Source: Bacteroidia bacterium (GTDB lineage Bacteria; Bacteroidota; Bacteroidia; 2-12-FULL-35-15). From it: DNA of 53,612 bases. The position numbers and the translations under genes were made by a program. Of the stretch, positions 1-8,708 are shown piece after piece. Under the pieces are notes generated by a model. The model was not told the origin of the DNA and ran no database searches. It saw nothing but the letters and a program-made list of their open reading frames with translations. Position 1 is the stretch's first letter; the number at the start of each line of letters is the position of its first letter. The DNA is taken from the NCBI GenBank assembly GCA_016786925.1, contig JAEUTU010000005.1, positions 1-53,612 on the forward strand, written 5' to 3'.

Positions 1-194
1 CGAAGGGTGATCTCGTCACCTTTTCTGAAATAATCATCACTGATATAGAAAGAGGCATCATGCAAATTGTCGAAACCGATGGATTGCACGATCACATTAT
101 GAAAATCTTCAAAATTTTGAGTGGATTTGATCTCTATCTCACGATATACTTCTTCATTGTCTTCAAACGTAACTCTAAATCTGTAAACAGCCAT
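1..194 (-). CDS. pRiA4b ORF-3-like (IS1096 passenger TnpR-like) protein, partial
   Basis: The ATG lies at 194 and the frame stays open to the left edge of the window, so only about 64 N-terminal residues are visible. The start MAVYRFRVTFEDNEEVYREI and the later segments SIGFDNLHDASFY and DDYFRKGDEI resemble the beta-rich pRiA4b ORF-3-like domain, which is common in Bacteroidota as a small stand-alone protein. The family's function is unknown; its name comes from a plasmid ORF and a transposon passenger gene, and nothing here shows recombinase activity. A TATTTTTG box lies 30 bases upstream. The family call rests on remembered similarity of the N-terminus only. Confidence 0.65.
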   Translation of the reverse strand, partial: MAVYRFRVTFEDNEEVYREIEIKSTQNFEDFHNVIVQSIGFDNLHDASFYISDDYFRKGDEITL

Positions 195-223
195 TCTTTC
201 TTTTTTATTTGTTTTTAGTGCTA

Positions 224-231
224 CAAAAATA
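224..231 (-). promoter_or_regulatory. Putative -7 promoter box (TATTTTTG) for the partial gene at the left edge
   Basis: On the minus strand TATTTTTG matches the Bacteroidota -7 consensus TAnnTTTG. It lies 29 bases before the ATG at 194. No clear -33 TTTG is seen at the usual distance. Confidence 0.4.
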
Positions 232-247
232 ACAAAAATTACAATTG

Positions 248-1654
248 CTAACTTGCTTTTAAGCCCAACTTTTCGCCTTCTTTCAGCATAAATTGATGGG
301 CTTCTTCATGATCATTTTTTATAATTCCATCCAGAATAGCTTCACGTATGGCATTTTTGATGATCCCCACTTCACGACCTGCCTTTATGTTAAATGTTTG
401 CATGATGTGTTCGCCTGTGATCGGTGGTTGCCAATTGCGGACATTGTCTTTTTCTTCTACCTCTTTGAGTTTTTGCCTAACCAGTTCAAAATTCTTGAGG
501 TATTTCTGAACTTTATATTCATTTTTAGAAGTGATATCAGCTTCACACAATTTCATCAGGTCATCAATATCATCTCCTGCTTCAAATAATAATCTTCTGA
601 CTGCACTATCGGTTACTTCACTTTTTGCCAATACGATCGGTCGAAGATGAAGTAGTACCAATTTTTGTACATACTTCATTTTTTCATTGAGTGGAAGTTT
701 TAAATTGGCGAAAATTTTCGGAACCATTTTAGCTCCTTTATCTTCGTGTCCATGAAATGTCCATCCATGATCAGGTTCAAAACGTTTGGTTGGTGGTTTG
801 GCAATGTCATGTAGGATCGCAGCCCATCTCAACCACAGATCATCTGTTGTTTTACAGATGTTATCCAACACTTCCAGCGTATGATAAAAATTATCTTTAT
901 GCCCTTTCCCATTTCTGATCTCTACACCATGTAAGGCGGTCATTTCCGGGAAAATATGCTGCAACAATCCGGTATCGAATAATAGTTTAAATCCGGTGGA
1001 AGGTTTCTTGGCTAATATGATCTTATTCAGTTCATCCGTGATTCTTTCATTGGAAATGATCTTGATCCTGTCTTTGTTCTTTGTGATGCTGGCAAGTGAT
1101 GCCGGCTCGATCGTATAATCCAGTTGTGTGGCAAAGCGGATGGCACGCATCATGCGCAAAGGATCATCGGAATAGGTAATGTCCGGATCGAGTGGTGTGC
1201 GTATTGTTTTTAAAGCCATATCCTTTTGTCCATCAAAAGGATCGAGCAGCTCACCGTAGTTTGCTTTGTTAAGTGCAATGGCCAACGCATTGATCGTAAA
1301 ATCTCTTCTGTTCTGATCGTCTTCCAGGGTTCCATTTTCAACCAATGGTTTTCTGCTTTCGCTTCTGTATGATTCTTTGCGGGCGCCTACAAATTCAATA
1401 TCATAATCTTCATAGACAATTTGAGCGGTGCCAAAATTTTTAAAGACATTCACATGGTATTGATTGCCTAATTTTTGTGCAACACGTTCGGCCAATTCAA
1501 TTCCCGATCCAATGGCAACAATGTCGATGTCTTTACAAGGACGGTCGAGTAAAAGGTCGCGAACCCAGCCTCCAATAACAAATGCTTGTACATTCATTTC
1601 ATCGGCACAATCAGCAACTATTTTAAAAATGGGATGCGTTAATTTTTTTTTCAC
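248..1654 (-). CDS. cca: CCA tRNA nucleotidyltransferase with HD domain
   Basis: This 468-residue protein adds or repairs the 3' CCA end of tRNAs. The class II nucleotidyltransferase head is at residues 20-150, with [12 protein letters not shown] followed by KDIDIVAIG (the metal-binding DxD) and the [11 protein letters not shown] motif. An RNA-binding helical part follows at about 170-240. An HD phosphohydrolase domain begins near residue 275 ([12 protein letters not shown], then HGHEDKGA), as in many bacterial CCA/poly(A) polymerase homologues. Length is normal for the HD-containing form. It follows the Sua5/YrdC gene with a two-base gap, so the two are probably co-transcribed from the promoter at 2245-2252. 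Function is clear; poly(A) polymerase is a less likely alternative. Confidence 0.93.
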   Translation of the reverse strand: MKKKLTHPIFKIVADCADEMNVQAFVIGGWVRDLLLDRPCKDIDIVAIGSGIELAERVAQKLGNQYHVNVFKNFGTAQIVYEDYDIEFVGARKESYRSESRKPLVENGTLEDDQNRRDFTINALAIALNKANYGELLDPFDGQKDMALKTIRTPLDPDITYSDDPLRMMRAIRFATQLDYTIEPASLASITKNKDRIKIISNERITDELNKIILAKKPSTGFKLLFDTGLLQHIFPEMTALHGVEIRNGKGHKDNFYHTLEVLDNICKTTDDLWLRWAAILHDIAKPPTKRFEPDHGWTFHGHEDKGAKMVPKIFANLKLPLNEKMKYVQKLVLLHLRPIVLAKSEVTDSAVRRLLFEAGDDIDDLMKLCEADITSKNEYKVQKYLKNFELVRQKLKEVEEKDNVRNWQPPITGEHIMQTFNIKAGREVGIIKNAIREAILDGIIKNDHEEAHQFMLKEGEKLGLKAS

Positions 1655-1656
1655 GT

Positions 1657-2220
1657 TTACTTTCTGATGATCTTGATCTCTCCGTTCAGTGCTACTTTGA
1701 TGATGGTGGATGGTTGTGTATTGTTCATCTCATTTTGGCGGAAGTTAACAATGTAATCCACTTTATTGAGAATATCGAGTTTAATATCTTTAAAAGAAGA
1801 AGGTGCTTGCTCTCCACTGATGTTGGCAGATGTAGAAACGATCGGTTTTCCAAACTTATGGATCAGGTTTTTGCAAAATTCATCTTTTACCAACCGGATG
1901 CCCACGCTACCATCAGCAGCGATCACATTTTCTGCAAGCATGCGTGCATCGGGATAAATAATGGTCAATGGATGCTCTGCTGCTTCGATCAGATCCCAGG
2001 CAATAGCGGGCACTTCTTTTACATACCTATTGAGCATGGTTTCATCACAAACGAGTGTGACCATACTTTTGTATTCGGCACGTTGTTTTATTTTGAAAAC
2101 TTTGTTAACTGCTTCTTTGTTGCGCGCATCACAGCCAATACCCCAAACAGTGTCTGTCGGGTAAAGGATGGTACCTCCTTTGCGAAGGACTTCTAGTGCA
2201 TTTTTTATTTCTTCCTCCAT
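1657..2220 (-). CDS. tsaC: L-threonylcarbamoyladenylate synthase (Sua5/YrdC family, TsaC type)
   Basis: 187 residues, the length of a stand-alone YrdC domain. The enzyme makes threonylcarbamoyl-AMP from threonine, bicarbonate and ATP, the first step of t6A37 modification of ANN-decoding tRNAs. Visible family motifs are [13 protein letters not shown] near residue 20, [11 protein letters not shown] near 43 (basic residues lining the substrate cleft) and STSANISGE near 131, the conserved S-x-N signature. It sits immediately upstream of cca, another tRNA maturation gene, with a two-base gap. A second YrdC-domain gene at 23213-23833 lacks the S-x-N signature, which makes this copy the better candidate for the essential t6A enzyme. 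Confidence 0.88.
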   Translation of the reverse strand: MEEEIKNALEVLRKGGTILYPTDTVWGIGCDARNKEAVNKVFKIKQRAEYKSMVTLVCDETMLNRYVKEVPAIAWDLIEAAEHPLTIIYPDARMLAENVIAADGSVGIRLVKDEFCKNLIHKFGKPIVSTSANISGEQAPSSFKDIKLDILNKVDYIVNFRQNEMNNTQPSTIIKVALNGEIKIIRK

Positions 2221-2244
2221 GTTGAAGCGAGTTTGGAATACCTA

Positions 2245-2252
2245 CGAATATA
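2245..2252 (-). promoter_or_regulatory. Putative -7 box (TATATTCG) for the tsaC-cca pair
   Basis: The minus strand reads TATATTCG, a one-base variant of TAnnTTTG that recurs in this window (26255, 44096, 48706). It lies 24 bases before the tsaC ATG at 2220. Confidence 0.4.
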
Positions 2253-2276
2253 CGAATAATACTTATTCACTATTAT

Positions 2277-3395
2277 TTAGTGTTTATATAATTCGAGCAA
2301 TTGGGAGGTGATGTTTTTGGGATGAAATTTTTGAGCGTATTCAAATCCTTTTTGAGCGATCAATGATCTATTTGATTCATTGTTCAGCAGATAATTGATC
2401 TTTTCGGCCAATTCATTTTCATTACTCGGATCTATATATAACGTATCCGGACCACCTGCTTCAGGGAAGCAGGCTCCTTTGCTTGTTATAACAGGTGTTT
2501 TACTGGTAAGTGCTTCAATGATCGGGATGCCGAAACCTTCAAAGATGGAAGGGAAAATGAAGATACTTGCTGCACGGTAAATGGCAGGCAGTTCTTCGTT
2601 GCTAACGTGTTCCAAAAAATGAACACGTTGTTCCAATTGGTTGGCTTTTAAATAGGCTTTTACTTTTTCGAAATAGCTTGTTTTTTTTCCGACCACAAAC
2701 AAGGGAATATCTTTTACTTTTTTTAATGCTTTCACGATCGTGAGCAAGTTCTTTCGTTCTTCGATCGTGCCTACATAAAAAAGAAACTGAGCAGGTAAAT
2801 TGTATTTTGTTCTTACGGATTGTTCGAAAGCTGCGTCCGGAGTTTGATAAAAGGCATCATCACAACTTTGATAGATCACCTGAATTTTATTCTCGGGGAT
2901 GAAATAATATTTTTCAATATCACGTTTTGTTTCCTCACTAATTGCAATAATGGTATCGGCAATATCACAGGCATGACGGAATTTTTTGTTGTAAATTTTT
3001 CTGTCAAGGAATGGATATAGTTCCGGATAACGGAGGAAGATCAGGTCGTGGGTGGTCACGATCTTTTTCCCTTTGAACTGTTGAATGTTAAATGGTAACT
3101 CATTACTTAAACCATGATACACATCAATATGATGTTGATTCAATAATTCGGTGATTCCGTATGATCTCCAGCGCGAACGCAGTTTTTTATCAATAAAACT
3201 TTGAGGAGTATGAATATGGATATTGGATGTTTTTTCGATCTGTTGTTCAAATGCATTGCCCGAACGTTTGGTGGTATAAAGAAAAAGTTCGTGCTCAGGA
3301 TCATGGCTATGCAATGACTTAATGAGCGTACGGGAATAATTTCCTAGTCCGCTATTATTCAAAAAAGCACGTTTGGCATCAAATCCTATTTTCAT
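2277..3395 (-). CDS. Glycosyltransferase family 4 protein (GT-B fold)
   Basis: 372 residues, the usual size of a cytoplasmic GT4 enzyme that moves sugar from a nucleotide donor to a lipid-linked or glycan acceptor. The N-terminal Rossmann half begins MKIGFDAKRAFLNNSGLGNY, whose glycine-rich loop contacts the donor. The C-terminal donor half contains YVGTIEERKNL near residue 205 and the E-x7-E motif EGFGIPIIE near 286. No signal peptide or membrane segment is seen. The ATG is preceded by TTTTGAA without a recognisable Shine-Dalgarno. It is separated from dapD by a short tandem repeat and from tsaC by 56 bases, so its glycan is not indicated by context. Donor and acceptor cannot be read from the sequence. 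Confidence 0.88.
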   Translation of the reverse strand: MKIGFDAKRAFLNNSGLGNYSRTLIKSLHSHDPEHELFLYTTKRSGNAFEQQIEKTSNIHIHTPQSFIDKKLRSRWRSYGITELLNQHHIDVYHGLSNELPFNIQQFKGKKIVTTHDLIFLRYPELYPFLDRKIYNKKFRHACDIADTIIAISEETKRDIEKYYFIPENKIQVIYQSCDDAFYQTPDAAFEQSVRTKYNLPAQFLFYVGTIEERKNLLTIVKALKKVKDIPLFVVGKKTSYFEKVKAYLKANQLEQRVHFLEHVSNEELPAIYRAASIFIFPSIFEGFGIPIIEALTSKTPVITSKGACFPEAGGPDTLYIDPSNENELAEKINYLLNNESNRSLIAQKGFEYAQKFHPKNITSQLLELYKH

Positions 3396-3420
3396 TTCAA
3401 AACGATCTAAAATACTTTAA

Positions 3421-3481
3421 CCTCCAACTTCCAACTTCCAACCTCCAACTTCCGACCTCCAACTTCCGACCTCCGACTTCA
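3421..3481. repeat. Short tandem repeat, CCTCCAACTTCC-like units
   Basis: About 60 bases made of near-copies of CCTCCAACTTCCRA, varying only A/G at one position. It lies between the GT4 start and the dapD stop. It belongs to the low-complexity spacer type seen again at 15.8, 16.1, 20.3 and 21.7 kb. Confidence 0.85.
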
Positions 3482-3482
3482 C

Positions 3483-4289
3483 TTAAACCGCCACATCATA
3501 TTCTCTTAAAGCATTGTTAAGAGATGTTTTTAAGTCGGTACTTTCTTTTCGCTGACCGATGATCAAGGCACAAGGCACTTGAAATTCGCCTGCAGGGAAT
3601 TTTTTGGTGTATGATCCCGGGATCACAACCGAACGGGCAGGTACAATACCTTTATATTCTTTAGGTTCACTGCCTGTAACATCAATGATCTTGGTAGATT
3701 TTGTCAATACCACATTCGCTCCCAATACCGCTTCTTTCATGACACGTACTCCTTCCACAACGATGCAACGCGAACCAATAAAACAGCCATCTTCAATAAT
3801 AACCGGTGAAGCTTGAACAGGTTCCAATACACCGCCAATTCCAACACCACCGCTCAAATGCACATCTTTTCCTATTTGTGCACAGGAGCCAACAGTAGCC
3901 CAGGTATCAACCATGGTTCCGCTATCCACATATCCGCCAATATTTACGTAGCTAGGCATCATGATCACCCCTTTTGCAAGGTAGGCACCATAACGGGCAA
4001 CTGCATTGGGAACTACACGCACACCCAATTGCTCGTAATTGGTCTTTAATTTCATTTTATCATAATATTCAAAAATGCCCACTTCAATGGTTTGCATTTG
4101 TTGGATAGGGAAGTAAAGGATCACTGCTTTTTTTACCCATTCATTCACTTGCCAGTCGTTACCCTTAGGCTCGGCTACACGTAATTTACCTTTATCTAAC
4201 AGCTCGATCACTTCACGGATAGTAGCTTGTGTTTTCTCTTCTTTTAGCAGTTCTCTGTTTTCCCAGGCTGCTTCAATTATTTGTTGCAT
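3483..4289 (-). CDS. dapD: 2,3,4,5-tetrahydropyridine-2,6-dicarboxylate N-succinyltransferase
   Basis: 268 residues, close to the usual 270-275. The enzyme transfers succinyl from succinyl-CoA to tetrahydrodipicolinate in the lysine/meso-diaminopimelate pathway. The N-terminal helical part (1-100) is followed by a left-handed beta helix of hexapeptide repeats at about 105-215, with VMMPSYVNIGGYVDSGTMVD and WATVGSCAQIGKDVHLSGG visible as blocks. IEDGCFIGSRCIVVEGV is the characteristic later coil. The ATG at 4289 is supported by a TATATTTG box 32 bases upstream. It is divergent from ruvX and shares a 99-base promoter region with it. Confidence 0.95.
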   Translation of the reverse strand: MQQIIEAAWENRELLKEEKTQATIREVIELLDKGKLRVAEPKGNDWQVNEWVKKAVILYFPIQQMQTIEVGIFEYYDKMKLKTNYEQLGVRVVPNAVARYGAYLAKGVIMMPSYVNIGGYVDSGTMVDTWATVGSCAQIGKDVHLSGGVGIGGVLEPVQASPVIIEDGCFIGSRCIVVEGVRVMKEAVLGANVVLTKSTKIIDVTGSEPKEYKGIVPARSVVIPGSYTKKFPAGEFQVPCALIIGQRKESTDLKTSLNNALREYDVAV

Positions 4290-4321
4290 ATAGGTAGAAA
4301 TATTTTATTTCATTATGGCGG

Positions 4322-4329
4322 CAAATATA
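4322..4329 (-). promoter_or_regulatory. Putative -7 box (TATATTTG) for dapD
   Basis: An exact match to TAnnTTTG on the minus strand, 32 bases before the dapD ATG. It implies a leader of about 27 bases. No good -33 TTTG is visible. Confidence 0.5.
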
Positions 4330-4376
4330 CCAAAAAGTATGTGGTTTGAGGGGTAGCTTCCCTGAACTATTTTTAT

Positions 4377-4384
4377 TATTTTTG
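4377..4384 (+). promoter_or_regulatory. Putative -7 box (TATTTTTG) for ruvX, implying a leaderless transcript
   Basis: An exact match to TAnnTTTG that ends only four bases before the ruvX ATG at 4389. In Bacteroidota transcription starts a few bases after this box, so the mRNA would begin at or beside the start codon. Confidence 0.5.
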
Positions 4385-4388
4385 CAGC

Positions 4389-4805
4389 ATGGCAAGGATC
4401 ATGGCAATTGATTATGGAAGTAAGCGGGTAGGAATAGCCGTTACCGATCCTTTGCAGATCATTGCGAATGGCTTAACTACCGTTCATTCCAAAGATCTGA
4501 TCGATTTTTTGAAAAAATACATGGAGAAAGAGCAGGTAGAGTGTATTGTGGTAGGGGAGCCGAAACGATTGAACAATGAAGCCTCCGATTCGGCCCGTTT
4601 TATTGAACCGTTTGTGGTGCATTTAAAACGTACATTTCCGCAGATAAAGGTGGAACGCATTGATGAACGTTTTACGTCCAAAATGGCTTTTCAAACCATG
4701 ATCGATAGTGGCTTGAAAAAGAAGGATAGACAGAATAAGGAGTTGGTGGACGAAATAAGTGCCACGATCATGTTGCAGGATTATATGAATAGAATGAAGT
4801 ATTAA
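4389..4805 (+). CDS. ruvX: Holliday junction resolvase / pre-16S rRNA nuclease, YqgF family
   Basis: 138 residues, the normal length of this RNase H-fold nuclease, which is tied to 16S rRNA 5' maturation and possibly to Holliday junction cleavage. The N-terminus MARIMAIDYGSKRVGIAVTD carries the first catalytic Asp in the D-Y-G-S-K-R motif. IVVGEPKRLN near residue 56 and VERIDERFTSKMA near 94 (second acidic residue) are standard, and the C-terminal KELVDEISATIMLQDYM supplies the last Asp. It heads a rightward run ruvX-def-lipoprotein with gaps of 45 and 22 bases, probably one transcript. The -7 box four bases before the ATG leaves no room for a Shine-Dalgarno. Confidence 0.93.
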   Translation: MARIMAIDYGSKRVGIAVTDPLQIIANGLTTVHSKDLIDFLKKYMEKEQVECIVVGEPKRLNNEASDSARFIEPFVVHLKRTFPQIKVERIDERFTSKMAFQTMIDSGLKKKDRQNKELVDEISATIMLQDYMNRMKY

Positions 4806-4850
4806 GTATTAAGAATGGGGTGGTACACCCTGAACCAATAAAAAAATAAA

Positions 4851-5450
4851 ATGATTTTACCAATTGTAGCATATGGCGACCCTGTACTTCGTAAGATGGG
4901 CGTTGATATTGATAAGGATTATCCGAATTTGGAGCAATTGATCGCTGACATGTTCGATACCATGAATAATGCTTTGGGTGTTGGATTGGCAGCTCCTCAA
5001 ATAGGAAGAGCCATCCGTTTATTCATTGTGGATACCAAACCATTTGCTGAACGCGATGAAGATGATGAGGACGATGATGAATTCACACCGGAAGAGCGGG
5101 CTCAATTGGAGGAGTTCAAACAAGTATTTATTAATGCGCGTATTGTGGAAGAAGAGGGTGAAGAATGGGCTTTTAATGAAGGATGTTTGAGTATTCCAAA
5201 GATCCGTGAGGATGTTTATCGTAAACCTAAATTGCGTATCAAATATCTGGATGAAAAATTTGTGGAGCATGATAAAGTATTTGAAGGTTTGATAGCACGT
5301 GTTATTCAGCATGAATATGATCATATTGAAGGAAAGTTGTTCACCGATAAGATCAGTCCATTAAGAAGAAGAATGATCCAGGGGAAATTGAATGATATTT
5401 CTAAAGGGAAAGTGCAGATCGGTTATAAGATGCGTTTCCCTGTTAAGTAG
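4851..5450 (+). CDS. def: Peptide deformylase with an acidic insertion
   Basis: 199 residues. It removes the formyl group from nascent protein N-termini, using a metal bound by one Cys and two His. All three motifs are present: GVGLAAPQIG near residue 43, EGCLS near 111 and QHEYDHIEGKLF near 155. Between the first two lies a strongly acidic stretch (ERDEDDEDDDEF, about residues 64-76) followed by TPEERAQLEEF. Insertions here are common in Bacteroidota deformylases and do not touch the catalytic residues. The gene lies 45 bases after ruvX and 22 bases before a lipoprotein gene. Confidence 0.95.
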   Translation: MILPIVAYGDPVLRKMGVDIDKDYPNLEQLIADMFDTMNNALGVGLAAPQIGRAIRLFIVDTKPFAERDEDDEDDDEFTPEERAQLEEFKQVFINARIVEEEGEEWAFNEGCLSIPKIREDVYRKPKLRIKYLDEKFVEHDKVFEGLIARVIQHEYDHIEGKLFTDKISPLRRRMIQGKLNDISKGKVQIGYKMRFPVK

Positions 5451-5472
5451 TCAAAAAATTTTAATCTGAGTT

Positions 5473-6021
5473 ATGAGATCCTTTCGTTATTATTCGTTTT
5501 TATGTATTGCGCTTATGGTATCGTCCTGTGGTTCTGAAAAACAGCAGGAAAATACAGGCACTGCCGATGATCGTAGTATTTTGCTTGAACGGATCAAAAC
5601 CTTTGAGAAGGAATTGTATGTTGCCGAAAAATTAGATCCGATAAAAGCCGATATGGCCATCTCTTCATATTCTGAATTCATTGAAAAATTTCCGGACGAT
5701 TCACTCACACCTGATTTTTTATTTAAAGCAGGAGAGGTGGCAACCGCCAATATGCAGTACAAGCAAGCAGTTGGTTATTATAAAGGTTTAGCCAATCGAT
5801 TCCCTGATTATAAATATAAAGAAGAAGCCTATTATTTACAAGCTCATATTTGGGATAATTTCTTGAATAATGATGATTCTGCCCGTGTGATCTATGAAGC
5901 AGTGATCCAAAAATTCCCTGCATCGCATTATGCGCAGGATGCGAAAGCAGCCATTCAAAATCTTGGAAAAACAGATGAGCAGCTCATCGAGGAGTTCAAG
6001 AAAAAGAATCTGGGTAAATAG
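5473..6021 (+). CDS. TPR-like outer-membrane lipoprotein
   Basis: 182 residues. The N-terminus has a lipoprotein signal ending in the lipobox MVSSCG (acylated Cys near residue 19). The mature part is helical and TPR-like: ISSYSEFIEKFPDDSLTPDF, KQAVGYYKGLANRFPDYKYK and SARVIYEAVIQKFPASHYA each have the paired-helix spacing and the F/P pattern seen in BamD/YbgF-type repeats. It may be an envelope scaffold protein. It is shorter than a full BamD (about 240-270 residues) and a dedicated assembly role cannot be shown. It follows def by 22 bases and meets cdaA tail to tail with one base between the stop codons. Confidence 0.8.
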   Translation: MRSFRYYSFLCIALMVSSCGSEKQQENTGTADDRSILLERIKTFEKELYVAEKLDPIKADMAISSYSEFIEKFPDDSLTPDFLFKAGEVATANMQYKQAVGYYKGLANRFPDYKYKEEAYYLQAHIWDNFLNNDDSARVIYEAVIQKFPASHYAQDAKAAIQNLGKTDEQLIEEFKKKNLGK

Positions 6022-6022
6022 T

Positions 6023-6811
6023 TTATTGGTTAAATTCTTTTTCCAATAATTCTTTTAGTCGCTCTTGAGTCAAGGTATGTTTTAATTCTCCTTCTTTCGA
6101 AAAAGAAATTTCACCCGTTTGTTCGGATACCACAATGGCAATGGCATCAGTATTTTCTGTGATACCTACTGCTGCCCGGTGACGCATCCCTAAATGAGCA
6201 GGGAAATCAGTATTTTCTGTTACGGGTAATACGCAGCGTGCAGCCACAATGGTGTTATTGGAAATAATGATGGCGCCATCGTGCAATGGAGAATTTTTGT
6301 AGAAAATACTTTCGATCATTCGTACCGATACTTTTGCATCGATCGTATCACCTGTATTGGCGTAGAATTTTAAGTCGTTGTTCTTCGTAATGATAATGAT
6401 CGCACCGGTTTTGCTTTCACTCATGTGCTTACAAGCTTTGATGATCGCATTGATGTCCAGGGATACTTGTGCGCTTACCTGCCATTTGAAATCAAAAAGC
6501 CCTTTTCCTAATTTTCCTTTGGAGAAAAACTCCGTGGTGCCTATGAATAATAAGAATCGTCTTAATTCCTGCTGAAATACGATCAATAAAGCAATGAAGC
6601 CAACATCAATGAACTTGCCTAAGATACTTCCAAAAAGTTGCATGTTTAGTGCCTTTACAACTATCCATAGTAAATAGAACAGGAGTATGCCAATGAAAAT
6701 ATTAACGGCTACGGTTCCTTTGATCAGGTAATACAACTGATAGATCAAAACCGCAACCAATAATATATCTACTACATCAATTAATTGTATCTTAATAAAG
6801 AGTGGCAGCAT
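6023..6811 (-). CDS. cdaA: Diadenylate cyclase CdaA (c-di-AMP synthase)
   Basis: 262 residues. Three hydrophobic segments fill residues 8-90, followed by a cytoplasmic DisA_N (DAC) domain that condenses two ATP into cyclic di-AMP. Both signatures are visible: SPLHDGAIII (DGA motif) near residue 175 and GMRHRAAVGITE (RHR motif) near 208. c-di-AMP controls potassium and osmolyte homeostasis in many bacteria. The ATG at 6811 is supported by the typical short N-terminus before the first membrane helix. It is transcribed away from the MBL gene at 6924 and converges on the lipoprotein gene. Length is typical (260-280). Confidence 0.93.
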   Translation of the reverse strand: MLPLFIKIQLIDVVDILLVAVLIYQLYYLIKGTVAVNIFIGILLFYLLWIVVKALNMQLFGSILGKFIDVGFIALLIVFQQELRRFLLFIGTTEFFSKGKLGKGLFDFKWQVSAQVSLDINAIIKACKHMSESKTGAIIIITKNNDLKFYANTGDTIDAKVSVRMIESIFYKNSPLHDGAIIISNNTIVAARCVLPVTENTDFPAHLGMRHRAAVGITENTDAIAIVVSEQTGEISFSKEGELKHTLTQERLKELLEKEFNQ

Positions 6812-6923
6812 AAAAAGGTTGAAACTTTATTCTGTAAACTTAAAAAAAATATTGATAAAAAGTGTCTTAAATTTTAGCGAATGTGACAATTGCGTTTTAC
6901 ATTTATCGAACAAAATAATTGAA

Positions 6924-7685
6924 GTGAAAGTTACATTTTTAGGAACAGGAACATCACAAGGCGTGCCCATCATTGCTTGTCAGTGTGCAGTATGTTTATC
7001 GGCAGATACTCGCGATAAACGTTTGCGTTCTTCTATCATGGTGGAGCATCAGGGCAAAAACTTTGTGATCGATACGGGGCCTGATTTTCGCCAGCAGATG
7101 TTACGGGAGGATGTAAGAAATGTAGATGCTGTTCTGTTTACCCACGAACATAAAGATCATACTGCCGGTTTTGATGATATCCGTGCATTTAATTTTGTGA
7201 ATCAGAAAAAAATGGAAGTGTATGCTTCGGCACGTGTGCAGGAAGCTATCCGGAGGGAGTTTGCTTATATTTTCAGTGACTTTAAATATCCCGGGATTCC
7301 CGAGATCAATCTACATTTATTAGAAAATAAAAAGATCTCTATCCAGGGAGTGGAGGTAATGCCCATCGAAGTGATGCATTATAAATTACCTGTTTTTGGT
7401 TTTCGCATAGGCGATCTTACCTATATAAGCGATGCCAATTTTATTTCAGAGGAAGAAAAAGAAAAGATCAAAGGATCAAAAGTATTGGTGTTGAATGCCC
7501 TGCGCAGAGTACAACATATTTCTCATTTTACTTTGGCTCAGGCTATCGATCTGGTAGAAGAACTGCAACCCGATGTGGCTTATTTTACGCACATCAGTCA
7601 CCAATTAGGTTTACACGAACAAGTACAAAAAGAGTTGCCAACACACATTCAGTTGGCATTTGATGGTTTACAGATAACACTGTAA
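6924..7685 (+). CDS. MBL-fold metallo-hydrolase (PhnP-like)
   Basis: About 253 residues from the GTG at 6924. The reading frame opens at an ATG at 6819, but the extra 35 residues look non-coding and relatives begin directly with the beta strand VKVTFLGTGTSQGVP, so the GTG is preferred. The metallo-beta-lactamase signature is FTHEHKDHTAGFDDIRAF, with an upstream FVIDTGPDFRQQ. Later metal ligands are the Asp in YISDANFIS and the His in YFTHISHQLG. The two-Cys segment IIACQCAVC near the start is typical of this PhnP/RNase Z-like subgroup. The substrate is unknown; cyclic phosphodiesters are the likely class. The AraC gene follows after two bases, so the pair is probably an operon. Confidence 0.85.
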   Translation: MKVTFLGTGTSQGVPIIACQCAVCLSADTRDKRLRSSIMVEHQGKNFVIDTGPDFRQQMLREDVRNVDAVLFTHEHKDHTAGFDDIRAFNFVNQKKMEVYASARVQEAIRREFAYIFSDFKYPGIPEINLHLLENKKISIQGVEVMPIEVMHYKLPVFGFRIGDLTYISDANFISEEEKEKIKGSKVLVLNALRRVQHISHFTLAQAIDLVEELQPDVAYFTHISHQLGLHEQVQKELPTHIQLAFDGLQITL

Positions 7686-7687
7686 TT

Positions 7688-8557
7688 ATGGATAAAAAGA
7701 TCCCTTCACACGAGCTTATTCAACCTAACCTTATGCCCTGCAAAGTGGCACGTTTAAATTTTGCTGGAGGATATGGGGCCGATAATGCACATCGACATAA
7801 TTGCTATCAGATCTTTTTGTTTAAAAAAGGGGGAGGGGAACACATGATAGATTTTAATTATTATCCCATCGAAGATAATAGTTTGCATTTTGTTTCGGAA
7901 GGGCAAGTGCATGCATTTAATTCAACTGAAGAAACAGATGGATACGTGATTTTATTTACAAAAGAAATTGTGATATTGAATAGTGCCAATAAATTCATTT
8001 TTAATGATTTTCCGGTGTTTAATAAAAATGCAGCTCCTGTATTAAGCCTGGATAAAGTAATGTATTCATTGATAGAGAATGTTATCTTGATGATGATGCA
8101 AGAGTATGCCAAACAAAATGTGTATAAAGAGAATATTTTAGGTTCTTATATTTCAATTTTGTTGATGCAAACGAAAACCGTGATCACAGAAACAGCAGCA
8201 TATAAAAGTGCTGACAATACTTCACAGGAGTTGTTGCAAAGGTTTAATGGTCTAGTGGAAGAGAATTTTGTAAAATACCATAAGGTAAATACATATGCTG
8301 ATCTGTTAAATGTTACGCCAAATCACCTGAGTGAAATAATTAAAAAAGTCACTGGGAAAACAGCTGGAGATATTATTCATGAACGGTTGATCTTGGAAGC
8401 CAAACGTAGGTTGTTACATTCATCTATAAGTGCAAAAGAGTTGGCATTCGAGTTGAACTTTAATGACCCTTCTTATTTTAGCCGTTTTTTTAAAGCCAAA
8501 ACCGGATTGTCACCAGAAGCATTTCGGAATGAAATTCGTGAAAAGTATAAGCATTAA
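7688..8557 (+). CDS. AraC-family transcriptional regulator
   Basis: 289 residues. The N-terminal part (about 15-100) looks like a cupin ligand-binding domain: AHRHNCYQIFLFKKGGGEH is the usual metal/sugar-binding barrel stretch. The C-terminal 100 residues form the double helix-turn-helix: TYADLLNVTPNHLSEIIKKV as the first and ISAKELAFELNFNDPSYFSR as the second, ending FFKAKTGLSPEAFR, the family hallmark. It starts two bases after the MBL hydrolase stop, which suggests co-transcription. The inducer and targets are unknown; the next gene downstream is a secreted protein 151 bases away. Confidence 0.92.
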   Translation: MDKKIPSHELIQPNLMPCKVARLNFAGGYGADNAHRHNCYQIFLFKKGGGEHMIDFNYYPIEDNSLHFVSEGQVHAFNSTEETDGYVILFTKEIVILNSANKFIFNDFPVFNKNAAPVLSLDKVMYSLIENVILMMMQEYAKQNVYKENILGSYISILLMQTKTVITETAAYKSADNTSQELLQRFNGLVEENFVKYHKVNTYADLLNVTPNHLSEIIKKVTGKTAGDIIHERLILEAKRRLLHSSISAKELAFELNFNDPSYFSRFFKAKTGLSPEAFRNEIREKYKH

Positions 8558-8708
8558 ATTATTGACTCCATAACGACTTATTAGCTTTTTGCTTTAAAAA
8601 ATAAGATCGATTTATTGTACTATCCGTAATTTGTACCATAGTTTCCGTTTTTTGTCTATTTCTTTCTTTTTTTGCATCGTTTAGTTTTGATGTATTAAAA
8701 GATAGGCT

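Noticed and set aside
6819-6923. An N-terminal extension of the MBL hydrolase
   Set aside because: The 35 added residues show no family similarity, overlap the promoter region shared with cdaA and are AT-biased.
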